Shown: positions 15,527-24,827 of the stretch, piece after piece
Layout: each line of letters begins with the position of its first letter
Position numbering within the stretch: position 1 is the first letter of the stretch
DNA from: Candidatus Saccharibacteria bacterium UBA2951
GTDB taxonomy: Bacteria > Patescibacteriota > Saccharimonadia > Saccharimonadales > Saccharimonadaceae
Assembly (NCBI GenBank): GCA_002348615.1
Contig: DEBR01000002.1
Coordinates: forward strand, 121,441-185,440
Direction of reading: 5' to 3'
Length of the DNA: 64,000 bases
Made by a program: the position numbers and the translations under genes
The notes under the pieces: model-generated
Told to the model about the DNA's origin: nothing
The model's database searches: none
The model's input: only the letters and a program-made list of their open reading frames with translations

Positions 15527-17218
15527 GTGCACCATAACCAAGAAATCTTTACCGAACTAAGCCTCGTCCTTGTGATAGTTGCCGGTATCTCCGTTGTTAT
15601 GCGCATGCTCCGGCAGCCGTTGATTCTTGGCTACATCCTGTCAGGAATCGTCGTCGGACCGTTGCTGCTTGACCTGATCCATGCCAAAGAAGCGTTCGAC
15701 GGTTTCAGTCAAATCGGTATCGCACTCCTACTATTCATCATTGGGCTTGGCATGAACGCAGGAGTCATTCGGAGCTTAGGAAAAGTATCAATCACGACCG
15801 CGGCGATCATCTTTACTCTGGTTGGCGGGTCAGGGGTGTTTGCCGCTTATTTGCTTGGGTTCGACATAAAAACGGCGCTCGTTATGGGAATTGCCCTCTT
15901 CTTTTCGAGTACAATCCTGATTTTGAAGGTCCTGTCGGACAAACGTGAAGTCAGTCGGCTACATGGGCAAATCGCCATCGGAGTGATTCTGGTCGACGAC
16001 ATCGTCGCCACGCTTGCCATCGTGTTCGTAACCGCCGCGTCGTCCGGCGGAGCGAACGTGGGTGATTTGCTTTCTCTGCTCGCAAAGGCCGGCGGGCTGG
16101 GACTGCTCCTGTATGTAGCCGGCGCACTAATCATTCCACGGTTCTCGAAGGTGCTCGCAAAAAACCAAGAACTTCTTTTTGTATTTGCCGTCGCATGGGG
16201 GTTCGGCATCGCCAGCCTGTTCGGCCTGGCAGGATTCTCGCATGAAGTCGGCGCGTTATTTGCCGGCGTATCATTGGCAGGGCTTCCCTATGCCATGGAA
16301 ATGGGCACACGCCTGAAACCGCTGAGGGATTTCTTTGTCGTACTTTTCTTCGTTACGCTTGGCGAACGGTTCATATTTGATGACTTCGCCGCTACGTTGA
16401 TTCCCGCCCTTGTGCTCTCTGCCATCGTGCTAATCGGCAAGCCGCTCTTTACCATGGCAACGCTGGGCGGGCTTGGCTACACCAAGCTGACCAGCTTTAA
16501 AGCTGGTATTCACCTGAGTCAAATTAGTGAATTCTCTATCGTGTTGGTCGTCATTGCGACGCAGACCGGCCTGATCAGCGCACGCGCGGCCAGCATCATG
16601 ACATTAGTGGCGCTCATTACCATCGCGGTCAGCTCGTATCTTATGAAGTACGACGACCCGCTTTACCGCCGATTCCATAAAGCGCTTAGTATATTCGAAC
16701 GCCGCAACCCTACGGAACGCAAGCAAAAACGCGGCCTGTACACGGCTATCCTGTTCGGTTATCACCACGGCGGTCACGAATTTTTGAATTTGTTCCGCGA
16801 CATGAAACAGCGCTACCTGGTCGTCGACTATAACCCCGAGGTCATTGAGCACCTGGAGTCACAGGGAATCCGCCATGCTTATGGCGATGCGACAGACACC
16901 GAGTTTTTAGAAGAAATCAATGCAGGACATGCCAACTTTGTTGCAAGCACCATTATTGACCGCAGGGTCAATATGCAACTCCTGACGTATCTTCACCGTT
17001 ACTCCGAAGAAATAACGTTCATTTGCCACGCCCGTACGTACGAAGACGCATTAGAGCTGTATGAACACGGTGCGGCATACGTTATTCTTCCGCGGTTCTT
17101 AGGGTCGGAATATATAACAAGCCACATCAAACGTTACGGCATGGACAAAAAAGCGTTTGAGGGTTTCCGGGCTCGTCACATCGTAAGTATCGGCAAAGCT
17201 GCAGTCGAAAACGGTTAG
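15527..17218 (+). CDS. CPA2-family cation:proton antiporter with TrkA-N domain
   Basis: A membrane antiporter for K+ or Na+ against H+, related to KefB/KefC. About eleven hydrophobic helices occupy residues 10-385, including LILGYILSGIVVGP and the conserved GxELD-like region QIGIALLLFIIGLGM. A cytoplasmic Rossmann-type TrkA-N/RCK domain follows (about 405-525: ILFGYHHGG, VVDYNPEVIE, YGDATD) and would gate transport by nucleotide binding. The start is uncertain: a GTG at 15527 gives the usual N-terminus, while the frame stays open back to 15470. A CATACT at 15493-15498 would start transcription between the two. Convergent with the CorC-like gene by four overlapping bases. Confidence 0.85.
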   Translation: MHHNQEIFTELSLVLVIVAGISVVMRMLRQPLILGYILSGIVVGPLLLDLIHAKEAFDGFSQIGIALLLFIIGLGMNAGVIRSLGKVSITTAAIIFTLVGGSGVFAAYLLGFDIKTALVMGIALFFSSTILILKVLSDKREVSRLHGQIAIGVILVDDIVATLAIVFVTAASSGGANVGDLLSLLAKAGGLGLLLYVAGALIIPRFSKVLAKNQELLFVFAVAWGFGIASLFGLAGFSHEVGALFAGVSLAGLPYAMEMGTRLKPLRDFFVVLFFVTLGERFIFDDFAATLIPALVLSAIVLIGKPLFTMATLGGLGYTKLTSFKAGIHLSQISEFSIVLVVIATQTGLISARAASIMTLVALITIAVSSYLMKYDDPLYRRFHKALSIFERRNPTERKQKRGLYTAILFGYHHGGHEFLNLFRDMKQRYLVVDYNPEVIEHLESQGIRHAYGDATDTEFLEEINAGHANFVASTIIDRRVNMQLLTYLHRYSEEITFICHARTYEDALELYEHGAAYVILPRFLGSEYITSHIKRYGMDKKAFEGFRARHIVSIGKAAVENG

Positions 17219-18141
17219 CGGCGTTTACCGAACAATGTTTTTATAATGTCGCTTAACGTTACCAGGCCGACGGTTTCGCGGCCATCAGTCACGATCAGCA
17301 TGTGGTGCTGAGAATTAAGAAGCAGATTCAACGCTGTAGATAGCGATTCTTCGGAATCGATAGACCTGACATCCGGATCCATCGCCGTCTCTACCTTGGC
17401 AGTGTGTCTTCTTGTCGTATCGAGTGTCTGAACGTCGCGAAGCCTGAGGATTCCAACTATGTCATCCGCGCCCCCACCGTTCAGCACCGGAAAACTTTCG
17501 TGACCCGACCGGTGCAAGTCGTCAAGTACCAATGGCCCCAGAATTTCGTGCTTGCCTATGGTAAACATATCTTCCTTAGGCGTCATGACTTCCGATACGC
17601 GTCGGTCTTCGAACCGGAGACTACCGACTAACAGGCGCTTTTCGTCATCACTGAGCACGTGCCCGCCACGCTCGATCAAATGTTCAAGCTCGGCTTTTGA
17701 ATCAAAGTTATGCGAGGCGTTAGTCATTCCATCATGACGCAGCCAAAGGAATACTTTTTTATAGCGCTGAATGAAGCCCAGCAAGTTCGTTTCTTGCTCG
17801 TCATAAATCCGCTGACTGAAACGACGCAATGGCCGCAGCCGCGACACACTCCCGAATACTATAGCGATAAGCACCGCGACGATTATTCCCCCTGCCGTAC
17901 CCAGCAATCCCATAAGCACCGGCACGGTAAGCACCAACAGAAGCGCCTGCACAATGCGCAGAAATGACAAGGCGTCGGATAAGTATGAATCACGCAGCTC
18001 GTCAACTGACGTATTTTCGCCAAGCTCCCTGCGGCGCTTTAGTTCGAACGCACTATGCCGAGGTCGATTCGGCGTTGCGGCAGCAAAAAGCAACAAACCC
18101 ACCAGAAGGATTACGAGTAACAGCGTAAGTGTTGTCGTCAT
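17215..18141 (-). CDS. CNNM/CorC-HlyC-type CBS domain membrane protein
   Basis: 308 aa. An N-terminal helix (about residues 3-22) and a hydrophobic pair (about 60-95) are followed by a CBS pair that begins at the family landmark RFEDRRVSEVMTPKEDMFTI and runs to the C-terminus. This resembles hemolysin-like CorC/YtfL proteins implicated in Mg2+/Co2+ efflux, but it lacks the full DUF21 membrane domain, so the membrane part is unusual. The C-terminal CorC_HlyC (transporter-associated) domain is also absent. TACAAT lies seven bases before the ATG, implying a leaderless mRNA. The exact substrate is unknown. Confidence 0.78.
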   Translation of the reverse strand: MTTTLTLLLVILLVGLLLFAAATPNRPRHSAFELKRRRELGENTSVDELRDSYLSDALSFLRIVQALLLVLTVPVLMGLLGTAGGIIVAVLIAIVFGSVSRLRPLRRFSQRIYDEQETNLLGFIQRYKKVFLWLRHDGMTNASHNFDSKAELEHLIERGGHVLSDDEKRLLVGSLRFEDRRVSEVMTPKEDMFTIGKHEILGPLVLDDLHRSGHESFPVLNGGGADDIVGILRLRDVQTLDTTRRHTAKVETAMDPDVRSIDSEESLSTALNLLLNSQHHMLIVTDGRETVGLVTLSDIIKTLFGKRR

Positions 18142-18228
18142 CCACCTTATTGTACCCGAACGCGAACTATTGTTTCAAAGTGAACTCTTGTACAATGGAA
18201 AGTACTTAATGAGGAGACGTAAAAACAA

Positions 18229-18939
18229 ATGAGTGCACGTGGCTGGATAATTTTCGGAGTAATTTGTGTCGTACTGTTCGGCGGACTGATTTTTTGGTCG
18301 GGGCGTGACCGCGTGGACGTTTCTAAGGTCGACACGAACGCGATCCTGAGCGCATCGGCATCCTCCGGCAATATTAGCGATCGGACGTTCGGTAATAAGG
18401 AAGCAAAGGTTGTGCTGATCGAATATGGCGACTTCCAATGCCCGGGCTGTGGTAGCGCTCACCCGGCGCTCAAAGCGCTCAGCGAAAAATACAAGGACAA
18501 ACTGGCCTTCGTGTTCCGTAATTTCCCTCTCACTAACATTCACCCGAATGCACGTGCGGCCGCTGCCGCTGCCGAGACCGCCGGTCAGCTTGGCAAGTAC
18601 TGGGAAATGCATGACATACTGTACGAAAACCAGGATGAATGGTCGAACGCATCGACCGAAGACCGTGCCGGGATCTTTGCCGGTTACGCAGAGCGGATTG
18701 GCCTGGACAAAAAGGCGTTCACTGCGAAGCTCGACGACACCACGAACGTCAGTAAAAAGATTAACTTTGATCTTGCCCTGGGTCGCAAACTGAATGTAAA
18801 CGGAACGCCGACGTTTTACCTGAACGGCAAGAAACTGGCCGAGAACCAGTACAACGGACAGGAAACCCTTGAAAAGACATTACTGGCCGAGTTCAAGAAG
18901 CAAGGCGTCACTGTCACCGAAACGACCGAGAATCAGTAG
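18229..18939 (+). CDS. DsbA-like thiol:disulfide oxidoreductase, membrane-anchored
   Basis: 236 aa with an N-terminal membrane anchor (about residues 6-25) and an extracytoplasmic thioredoxin-fold domain (DsbA/BdbD/Thioredoxin_4 type). The active site is CPGC (residues 71-74) and the cis-proline loop is NGTPTFYLNG. It should catalyse disulfide formation in surface proteins, many of which in this window carry paired cysteines. It has a normal leader: TACAAT near 18191 and GAGGAG about 14 bases before the ATG. No DsbB or VKOR partner is visible nearby. Confidence 0.9.
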   Translation: MSARGWIIFGVICVVLFGGLIFWSGRDRVDVSKVDTNAILSASASSGNISDRTFGNKEAKVVLIEYGDFQCPGCGSAHPALKALSEKYKDKLAFVFRNFPLTNIHPNARAAAAAAETAGQLGKYWEMHDILYENQDEWSNASTEDRAGIFAGYAERIGLDKKAFTAKLDDTTNVSKKINFDLALGRKLNVNGTPTFYLNGKKLAENQYNGQETLEKTLLAEFKKQGVTVTETTENQ

Positions 18940-18993
18940 CTCGCATGTCGGCAATGCTTGCCGCTTTTCGTGCACACGGTATAGAGTAGAGGT

Positions 18994-19644
18994 ATGAATA
19001 AGCCCGTTAAAGATATCGTAAAATCATTTTTCGACGGGTACCCTATCGTGCATTACGGCAAGGGAGAGATTCTTCTCCGACCCGATGAAGACCTGACCCA
19101 CGTGTTTTTCCTAACCGAAGGACAGGTCGTCGAATACGACATTTCAACCGCAGGCAACGAAGTAGTCATCAATGCTTTCAAGCCCGGTGCTTTCTTTCCG
19201 ATGTCACTGGCCATGAACCGGGTTCATAACGATTATTTTTTTGAAGCGGCGACCAAAATATCGGTGCACGAAGCTCCCGCCGACGAAGTAGTTTCATTCA
19301 TTCGCGAGAATCCGGATGTCTGCTACGATTTGCTGCGCCGCGTATATCTTGGTACCGACGGACTGCTCCGGCGAATGGCTCACCTCATGGGTGGTAAAGC
19401 TCAAAGCCGGCTGGTTTTCGAACTACTCAACGCTGCGGCTAGGTTTGGCGAAAAACGTGTCGGCAACAGTGTTTACATACCGTTGACGGAGAAAGATATT
19501 GCTAAACGCTCCGGGCTTTCGCGCGAAACGGTCAGTCGCACCATGCATGCCTTAAAGGAACAGGCGCTTGTTTCAGTCCGCGATGGCGGATTGTACATTC
19601 CAGACACGAAAAAACTCGAAGCTGTCATTGGTAACCAGCTCTAA
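18994..19644 (+). CDS. Crp/Fnr family transcriptional regulator
   Basis: 216 aa: an N-terminal cyclic-nucleotide-binding-type beta barrel (about residues 15-130) and a C-terminal winged helix with the recognition region LTEKDIAKRSGLSRETVSRTM (about 165-186). There is no cysteine cluster like that of FNR, so oxygen sensing by an Fe-S cluster is unlikely; the effector is unknown. TAGAGT six bases before the ATG makes a leaderless transcript likely. The 3' end overlaps the convergent acidic-protein gene by 20 bases. Confidence 0.9.
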   Translation: MNKPVKDIVKSFFDGYPIVHYGKGEILLRPDEDLTHVFFLTEGQVVEYDISTAGNEVVINAFKPGAFFPMSLAMNRVHNDYFFEAATKISVHEAPADEVVSFIRENPDVCYDLLRRVYLGTDGLLRRMAHLMGGKAQSRLVFELLNAAARFGEKRVGNSVYIPLTEKDIAKRSGLSRETVSRTMHALKEQALVSVRDGGLYIPDTKKLEAVIGNQL

Positions 19645-21043
19645 GCGCTACGCTAAGTCTGAGCGCGTAGTTTCCGATTGCAAAAACGTGCCGTACAGTC
19701 TGCAGTACGTTGGTGATTGCAACTAGCAGTTTTTTTACCATCGCACGAGCAGCTCCGTTTTCACTCTCCGACGTGTCGTAGCTTACGGTTTCGAGTCTTT
19801 CAAGTTCATCGGCCAGGTTCCATTTGATAGTTAACACTGCTAATGATTCAACGAGTTCAGACGTGCAAGTTATGTTCGCGGCGACAAAAAGCTCCGTGTA
19901 TACTCTTTCCCATTCTTCTATGTTTTTAATCCCGAGCTCGACCGGCGTATCTAAAATTTTTCCTAAAATAGTAGCAATCCGCTCATTATCTTCCGATGTG
20001 TTTGCATCGACCAGCTCAGCAAGTTGCGCAAAGACGCTTTCAACTTCTTCGGCCACCACGTCAACCTGCTCAAATTGCAGAGGTGCAGGTGATGATTCTT
20101 CGTCGTTAATAATGACGTCGGCAACGTCCTCGAACAGTGGGTCATGCCGTACTGCGTCAAGGATAAGTTCGGATACATCGTCTTCGGGTTCATGCCCGTC
20201 CTCAAAAAACGGTGGTTCGATTAATTCATCCGTAACGACTTCGTCAACCGGTCTGTTCATATCTTTTTCCAACACAATGGACTCGACAAACCGTTCAATT
20301 TCTACATAAGGATCCTCAGCAAGCTCGCTCGCGCCATTAATTTCAGTCATTTCAAACACAGACTCAGGCGGTAGAATTTCTTCATGAGTCCTTACTTGCT
20401 CAACCTCAATTGACGGGATAGTTTTCAGAATTTGTTCCGTCGTTTCGGTGCGGGAGTCAGGCTCGGCGCTTCGATTCAAAGTCTCTAAAGTATTCACATA
20501 TTCTACCGGTTTGTCGATGATTTTATTGTCACTTTTGACCACAGGTTCGGTATGTATAGGTATCGTCGGCTCTGATCGTGTAACGGATGGCATCTTCGGC
20601 GGTGGCGACGGAGCTGTCTCCTTTGGCACGATGGGCTCTTCGATTTTGCTATCCGACTGATCCTGCTTCATTACGTTTAGTACTGAAAGGTCTTCTTGTT
20701 GCGTTACATCGAGAGCAGGTTCAACAACAGCTTCATCGGGCATTTGCTCCTCAGGCTCCCTAGGTTCGAGAAGTGTTTTCATGAGCAAATCTTCCGCATA
20801 TGCTACAAGATTTGCTTCATTTTCCGGTGTCCACGGACCAGGATGTTGGTTCATGGCGTCGCTGAGCGTCATGATGACGCCGCTTACGTCGACGAGCACG
20901 TCCTGATTCGCACATATCAGATCATAAAGTGCGTCATCGTCCCAGGCAGGGTTGATATACTCTGGAATTTGATTAGTAAATTCCAGAGTCTCAACCTCGA
21001 TTACCGGATCGTGCACCAGCTCATAGTTCAACGTTTCGTTCAA
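19625..21043 (-). CDS. Large acidic hypothetical protein
   Basis: 472 aa, not recognised. An N-terminal helical segment is followed by a long low-complexity acidic region rich in Glu, Asp, Pro and Thr (about residues 100-330) and a helical C-terminal domain that turns basic in its last 40 residues. No signal peptide or membrane helix. A TTG start at 21043 is preferred because GGGGGAG lies four bases upstream; the only ATG in frame is inside the nrdJ coding region. It follows nrdJ by about 35 nt, with a TATAAA-like -10 between them. The disordered middle suggests a scaffold or linker protein. Confidence 0.66.
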   Translation of the reverse strand: MNETLNYELVHDPVIEVETLEFTNQIPEYINPAWDDDALYDLICANQDVLVDVSGVIMTLSDAMNQHPGPWTPENEANLVAYAEDLLMKTLLEPREPEEQMPDEAVVEPALDVTQQEDLSVLNVMKQDQSDSKIEEPIVPKETAPSPPPKMPSVTRSEPTIPIHTEPVVKSDNKIIDKPVEYVNTLETLNRSAEPDSRTETTEQILKTIPSIEVEQVRTHEEILPPESVFEMTEINGASELAEDPYVEIERFVESIVLEKDMNRPVDEVVTDELIEPPFFEDGHEPEDDVSELILDAVRHDPLFEDVADVIINDEESSPAPLQFEQVDVVAEEVESVFAQLAELVDANTSEDNERIATILGKILDTPVELGIKNIEEWERVYTELFVAANITCTSELVESLAVLTIKWNLADELERLETVSYDTSESENGAARAMVKKLLVAITNVLQTVRHVFAIGNYALRLSVALRAGYQ

Positions 21044-21077
21044 TTGTCTCCCCCGTTTTAACTCACTACCGGTTGTT

Positions 21078-23366
21078 TTATATTTCGCAAACGCCGCCCG
21101 CACAGGCCAACTCTTTGGCACCGGTCGTTTGATCGTTCTGTTCGTAAATTACCAGCTTTGAAAAGTCCAACGTGCCAAGTGCTGCAGCACGTTTTTCATA
21201 TTCTGCTTCTGATATTTCTTCGTATGGCGCCAGTTGGTAAACATGATCATTTCGTGGCAAGAACGATAAGCCACCGACAATATCCCAATTTTCGTACACG
21301 AAGTTCGCAATACCAAGCCATTCGTTGTCACTCGCATAAATCGTGACCGATGGATTATGTTCGGTGAAGTGGGTTTTGAGTCGCTTCCATTCTTCAAGCA
21401 TAGTCAGGGCCGACACGTCTTTAGCAACGATCGCGCCTTCGGGTGCTTTGACGGGGAACTCTAATACCATCGTCGTAGCGGTCGCAGTCGAGTATCCGAC
21501 TTCGGGGAACATTGGCACGCCTTGGTCCTTAGCAAGCTTCAACAATGGGTCGTTGACGCTGATTCGCACGCGGCGAATGTAGTGCTTTGCGAACCATGGG
21601 TGCATGCCTGAGCCAACACCTAATAGTTGGCCCGAGTTTCCGTGCGGCTTCACGCAGGTAATTGCCTTGGACTCGTTGGCTCCAAGTTTTTTGGCGTACA
21701 CTTTGTTCGCTTTTATAGCTTCGGCGCGAAGCGCGTCTAGGTTATCGTCGTTACGCACGATCTCATTGTCGTAGTATCCAGTGATAGACACGCCAAGCAG
21801 TTGTTCAGCTTCGCAGTTGTCACGCCATGCTTGGTCCAAATAGCCAAAGTCCAGCAGCGTCGCCTGGTAAGTCCCGACCAAAGTCGCTAGACGCATTTTC
21901 CTTTTCAGATTCTCCATGTCGTCGCCTGGCCGCACGACGATTGAAGTAAGGTTACAAAACTGTTTTGGTCGTAAGTAAATTTCACCGCAAGGGTTTACGC
22001 CGATTTGCGAAATATCCTTTATTTCAGCCCAACGGCGCGACGGTACCTGTTTTTCTAACCCACCACGGTTAAAGATTCCGCGCTCGCCAGTGCCCGACGT
22101 AACCAATGATGTCCATTCTTCAAGAAACTCCGCCGCAGTCGGCTTGACTTCGTATACGGCCGAGTTATTGGCCATCGAGCGTTGCCCTTCTGTGTTCCAA
22201 AATGTTCCTTTTTTCGAGTCGCGCATCGCCTGGTCATCAAGCGACGACAATGAAATTAATGCTGAACGGCGAACGCCACCGGCCACGACAATCAGACCAA
22301 TCTGGCAAATGATGTCATGAAGGTCCAGTGTGCTAAGTCGTCGCCCTTGGCGTGACAGCATTTTACCGCGTGTAAATTCCATCAGGTCGCGTAGCGGCGC
22401 CGGGCCGGATGACCGTCCACCCATGGTCGTAAGCCGCGCGCCGGCCGGTCGAAGTCTTGAATAATCGATCTCGACATCGTATCCGCCTGACCACAGTTCG
22501 CACGCCTTGGTATAGGCTTCGCACCAACCTTCTTTGCTGTCTTCCACCACGATAGCCGACTTGGTTTTGCCGGTCTGTTTTTTGATTTGAGGAAATTGTT
22601 CGACGTTTTCCGGCTCTACCGTGAACCCGCAACCGGCACCACACATTGACACATACATAATTTCCGACAAGTCACGCCAATTGGTCGGAGCGATGTATGC
22701 GCAGTTATAGGCACAAACGTTCGTAGCACGGCAAGCGTCACCCGCTGACCAAAGCAGCCGCATAGACGGGCAGATTTCGCGGTTAATAATTGCTTCGCGC
22801 ACTTCGTTATATTCGGATTCCTTTAGCGAAGAGCCAAGGCGTTCACGCATGTAGTCCATGAAACGATCAATCGCCTCGACCCAGGTTTCACGCCGGCCCA
22901 GGTCATCGCGCCATCGGGCATAGAACTGGTAAAAAATAAATTCCTGGTAGGTAGAAGCAAAGTACTTCCCGCTTTCAGTCACCTTTTCGCGGACCTCACT
23001 TGGAACAGACGATTCCATTTGGCGCATGCGGGCATGTTCGTCTCGGTAGAGAATAAACGCCTTCGCTGTCACCATGTAACCCGCCCTCATGAGTTGGCGT
23101 TCCACTTCGTCTTGAATCGACTCGACATCCGGCACGTACCCGACCTGCTTTTTTGCGACTGTCCGCAGCTTGGTCGCTACATCGTGGGCAACGACGGCCG
23201 CTTCGTCGAACGACCCTTCGCCGGTTTCTTCAAGTGCTTTCGTAACCGCACTGACGATTTTACCAAGTTCAAACGGCACCAACCGGTTGTCTCGTTTACG
23301 GACAGCTGTTAGCAATTCCTTTCTTTTCGCAGCCTTGTTCTGCTTGATTGACGTTTGTGTTTCCAT
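21078..23366 (-). CDS. nrdJ: Adenosylcobalamin-dependent ribonucleoside-triphosphate reductase, monomeric class II
   Basis: Reduces NTPs to dNTPs. An N-terminal ATP-cone (about residues 25-115) precedes the ten-stranded barrel. Recognisable parts are NVCAYNC, the radical-site loop VNPCGEI, the second redox cysteine in QFCNLTSI, and the C-terminal thiol relay CAGGVCEI preceded by NDQT, as in the Lactobacillus leichmannii enzyme (DQTDCEGGAC). This identifies the monomeric class II type, 762 aa, which uses coenzyme B12 and no separate small subunit. The ATG at 23366 has GGGGG ten bases upstream. No B12 synthesis genes or cobalamin riboswitch are seen here, so the cofactor is probably scavenged. 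Confidence 0.93.
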   Translation of the reverse strand: METQTSIKQNKAAKRKELLTAVRKRDNRLVPFELGKIVSAVTKALEETGEGSFDEAAVVAHDVATKLRTVAKKQVGYVPDVESIQDEVERQLMRAGYMVTAKAFILYRDEHARMRQMESSVPSEVREKVTESGKYFASTYQEFIFYQFYARWRDDLGRRETWVEAIDRFMDYMRERLGSSLKESEYNEVREAIINREICPSMRLLWSAGDACRATNVCAYNCAYIAPTNWRDLSEIMYVSMCGAGCGFTVEPENVEQFPQIKKQTGKTKSAIVVEDSKEGWCEAYTKACELWSGGYDVEIDYSRLRPAGARLTTMGGRSSGPAPLRDLMEFTRGKMLSRQGRRLSTLDLHDIICQIGLIVVAGGVRRSALISLSSLDDQAMRDSKKGTFWNTEGQRSMANNSAVYEVKPTAAEFLEEWTSLVTSGTGERGIFNRGGLEKQVPSRRWAEIKDISQIGVNPCGEIYLRPKQFCNLTSIVVRPGDDMENLKRKMRLATLVGTYQATLLDFGYLDQAWRDNCEAEQLLGVSITGYYDNEIVRNDDNLDALRAEAIKANKVYAKKLGANESKAITCVKPHGNSGQLLGVGSGMHPWFAKHYIRRVRISVNDPLLKLAKDQGVPMFPEVGYSTATATTMVLEFPVKAPEGAIVAKDVSALTMLEEWKRLKTHFTEHNPSVTIYASDNEWLGIANFVYENWDIVGGLSFLPRNDHVYQLAPYEEISEAEYEKRAAALGTLDFSKLVIYEQNDQTTGAKELACAGGVCEI

Positions 23367-23495
23367 GCGCAAAAAGCCCCCTTCACGGTGTCTTGAAATA
23401 ATTTATGTCGCCTCCACGTTGCGTAGCGTCATTGTAATAGTTCACGACACTAGATACGTGTGACAAAGGTCATTCCAATGGATTTTACAACGAAT

Positions 23496-23524
23496 CAAAA
23501 ATCGCCCCGGTGCCTTGGGACGAT
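23496..23524 (-). terminator. Intrinsic terminator of an orphan small transcript
   Basis: On the minus strand ATCGTCCC pairs with GGGGCGAT across an AAGGCACC loop (one G:U pair), followed by TTTTTG. It lies 250 nt downstream of a consensus promoter on the same strand and well before nrdJ. Confidence 0.78.
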
Positions 23525-23575
23525 TCTATTTTTACGGGATGTGCGCGGAACTAAGTTCTGCACACGAGTCGAACA

Positions 23576-23668
23576 TTACTGTTCAATATACTTTTGCCAT
23601 TCGGCAGGCACCACATCCACTGCGATCCGTTTGCTCCGTGAAGGCGCAAACTCGATTGCGATTGGCAT
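23576..23668 (-). CDS. Candidate 30-aa protein in the orphan transcript
   Basis: A 31-codon frame starting MPIAIEFAPS and ending EWQKYIEQ, with GGAG ten bases before the ATG. The composition looks protein-like (mixed charge, one Trp, no low-complexity run). It lies between a strong promoter (23774-23802) and a strong terminator (23496-23524) and nothing else in that unit is longer in a plausible frame. A second frame through the same DNA (MEHKLH...) is richer in Cys and less convincing. After its stop, GTGTGC-aGAAC-tta-GTTCc-GCGCAC forms a hairpin. It could instead be a structured ncRNA with a chance frame. Confidence 0.4.
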   Translation of the reverse strand: MPIAIEFAPSRSKRIAVDVVPAEWQKYIEQ

Positions 23669-23773
23669 GTAGTTTATGCTCCATGTACGTGCTTAAAGGA
23701 CGTACTTGTTCTTCTAAAGCGCATTCGACCTTTATATTAAATTTCGTTTTTGGCGCCGAAGAACACAACGATA

Positions 23774-23802
23774 ATAGTACCAAATACTGCAAGCTGCGTC
23801 AA
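23774..23802 (-). promoter_or_regulatory. Strong promoter upstream of the orphan transcript
   Basis: TTGACG (23802-23797), exactly 17 nt, TACTAT (23779-23774) on the minus strand. Transcription should start near 23767 and end at the terminator at 23496, a unit of about 270 nt. It lies in a 490-nt gap between corA and nrdJ that is otherwise without a recognised gene. Confidence 0.65.
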
Positions 23803-23856
23803 CCCGTAGCATGTACAACGCGCTTATTCTTACCCCTGTTAATGGTCATGTTTTGG

Positions 23857-24792
23857 CTAGAAGATGCGCAGTCGCCTACCAACCAGATAGACAATCAGAA
23901 TCAAGAAGGCGGTGAGCGTAGCGATGGTTGGAAATACCCAAGGTTGATTGGTCGGAAACGGCAACAATATATTCATACCTAGCATGCCGTAAAGGACATT
24001 CGGTAGCGTAATGAGCACGGTAAAGACGGTGAGCGTCTTCATGCGTTGGTTCAGCCCATTGTTCGCGATCGTGCTATACGCGTTCCGAATACTTTCGACC
24101 CGGCTTTGGTAGCTTTTTATCGCTACCAGTAACTGCTGAATGTGCAGCGCGATGTCGTCGAGCGCTTCAATACTTTGGGTTCCTAGGGTATCGTGGGTAT
24201 TTTCGCGAAGGCGCTTAGTCATGGCCAACATACTGTCCAGGTTCATATGGCAGTGCGTCAGGTTGTCTTCGACCGTTACGAAATGAATGAAGTCGTGGTT
24301 CGTTATTTCGTGCGTTTTCAAACGGTTGGCAGTATCTGTAATGGAGCGCGAGGTATGAGAAATCATATCTTCGAACGCCGCGACGGTAGAGGCCATCACG
24401 CCGACGAGCAAGGTTTCGGTGTGCTCGGTCGTAATCGGCAAGGTCGACAACGCGACCGTTTGCGGCTGAACGCTCTCACCTATGCTTAACGTCATGAATA
24501 TCGTTGGTTTGACGATACAAAGCAGCGGCAACGTTGTCACATGCGATGTCTTGGTCAGGCGCGGAAGGCGCAGAAACACATAAGCGGTCCCGTTTGAATA
24601 TTCGACACGCGGCAGTTCACCGCGGTCACGAACGTCATATACTACGTTGGCGTCAAGGTCATGCGCTTTGATAATCGAATCAATTTCGCTGTCTGACGCA
24701 TTTGGCGCGTCAATCCAAATACCGTGTTCAATCGGCTGGCTGATCTGTTCAAAGTCCTCACCCGGAGAGCGCTTGGCATAATACGCTAACAT
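23857..24792 (-). CDS. CorA-family Mg2+ transporter
   Basis: 311 aa: a large soluble N-terminal domain with a long helical stalk, then two C-terminal membrane helices separated by the signature GMN in YGMLGMNILLPF. CorA pentamers carry Mg2+ (or Co2+/Zn2+) inward. TATACT lies nine bases before the ATG, giving a near-leaderless mRNA. It is one of two CorA paralogues in the window; the other is at 50427-51344. Both have the same length and end in a basic tail after the second helix. Confidence 0.93.
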   Translation of the reverse strand: MLAYYAKRSPGEDFEQISQPIEHGIWIDAPNASDSEIDSIIKAHDLDANVVYDVRDRGELPRVEYSNGTAYVFLRLPRLTKTSHVTTLPLLCIVKPTIFMTLSIGESVQPQTVALSTLPITTEHTETLLVGVMASTVAAFEDMISHTSRSITDTANRLKTHEITNHDFIHFVTVEDNLTHCHMNLDSMLAMTKRLRENTHDTLGTQSIEALDDIALHIQQLLVAIKSYQSRVESIRNAYSTIANNGLNQRMKTLTVFTVLITLPNVLYGMLGMNILLPFPTNQPWVFPTIATLTAFLILIVYLVGRRLRIF

Positions 24793-24827
24793 ACTGTCGG
24801 TAGTATATAGCGTTTATGCTTAACCCG

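Noticed and set aside
23373..23500. Cobalamin riboswitch before nrdJ
   Set aside because: The enzyme is B12-dependent, so I looked for the B12-box and its long folded aptamer on the minus strand. The stretch between the upstream terminator and the nrdJ start is too short and has no recognisable B12-box.
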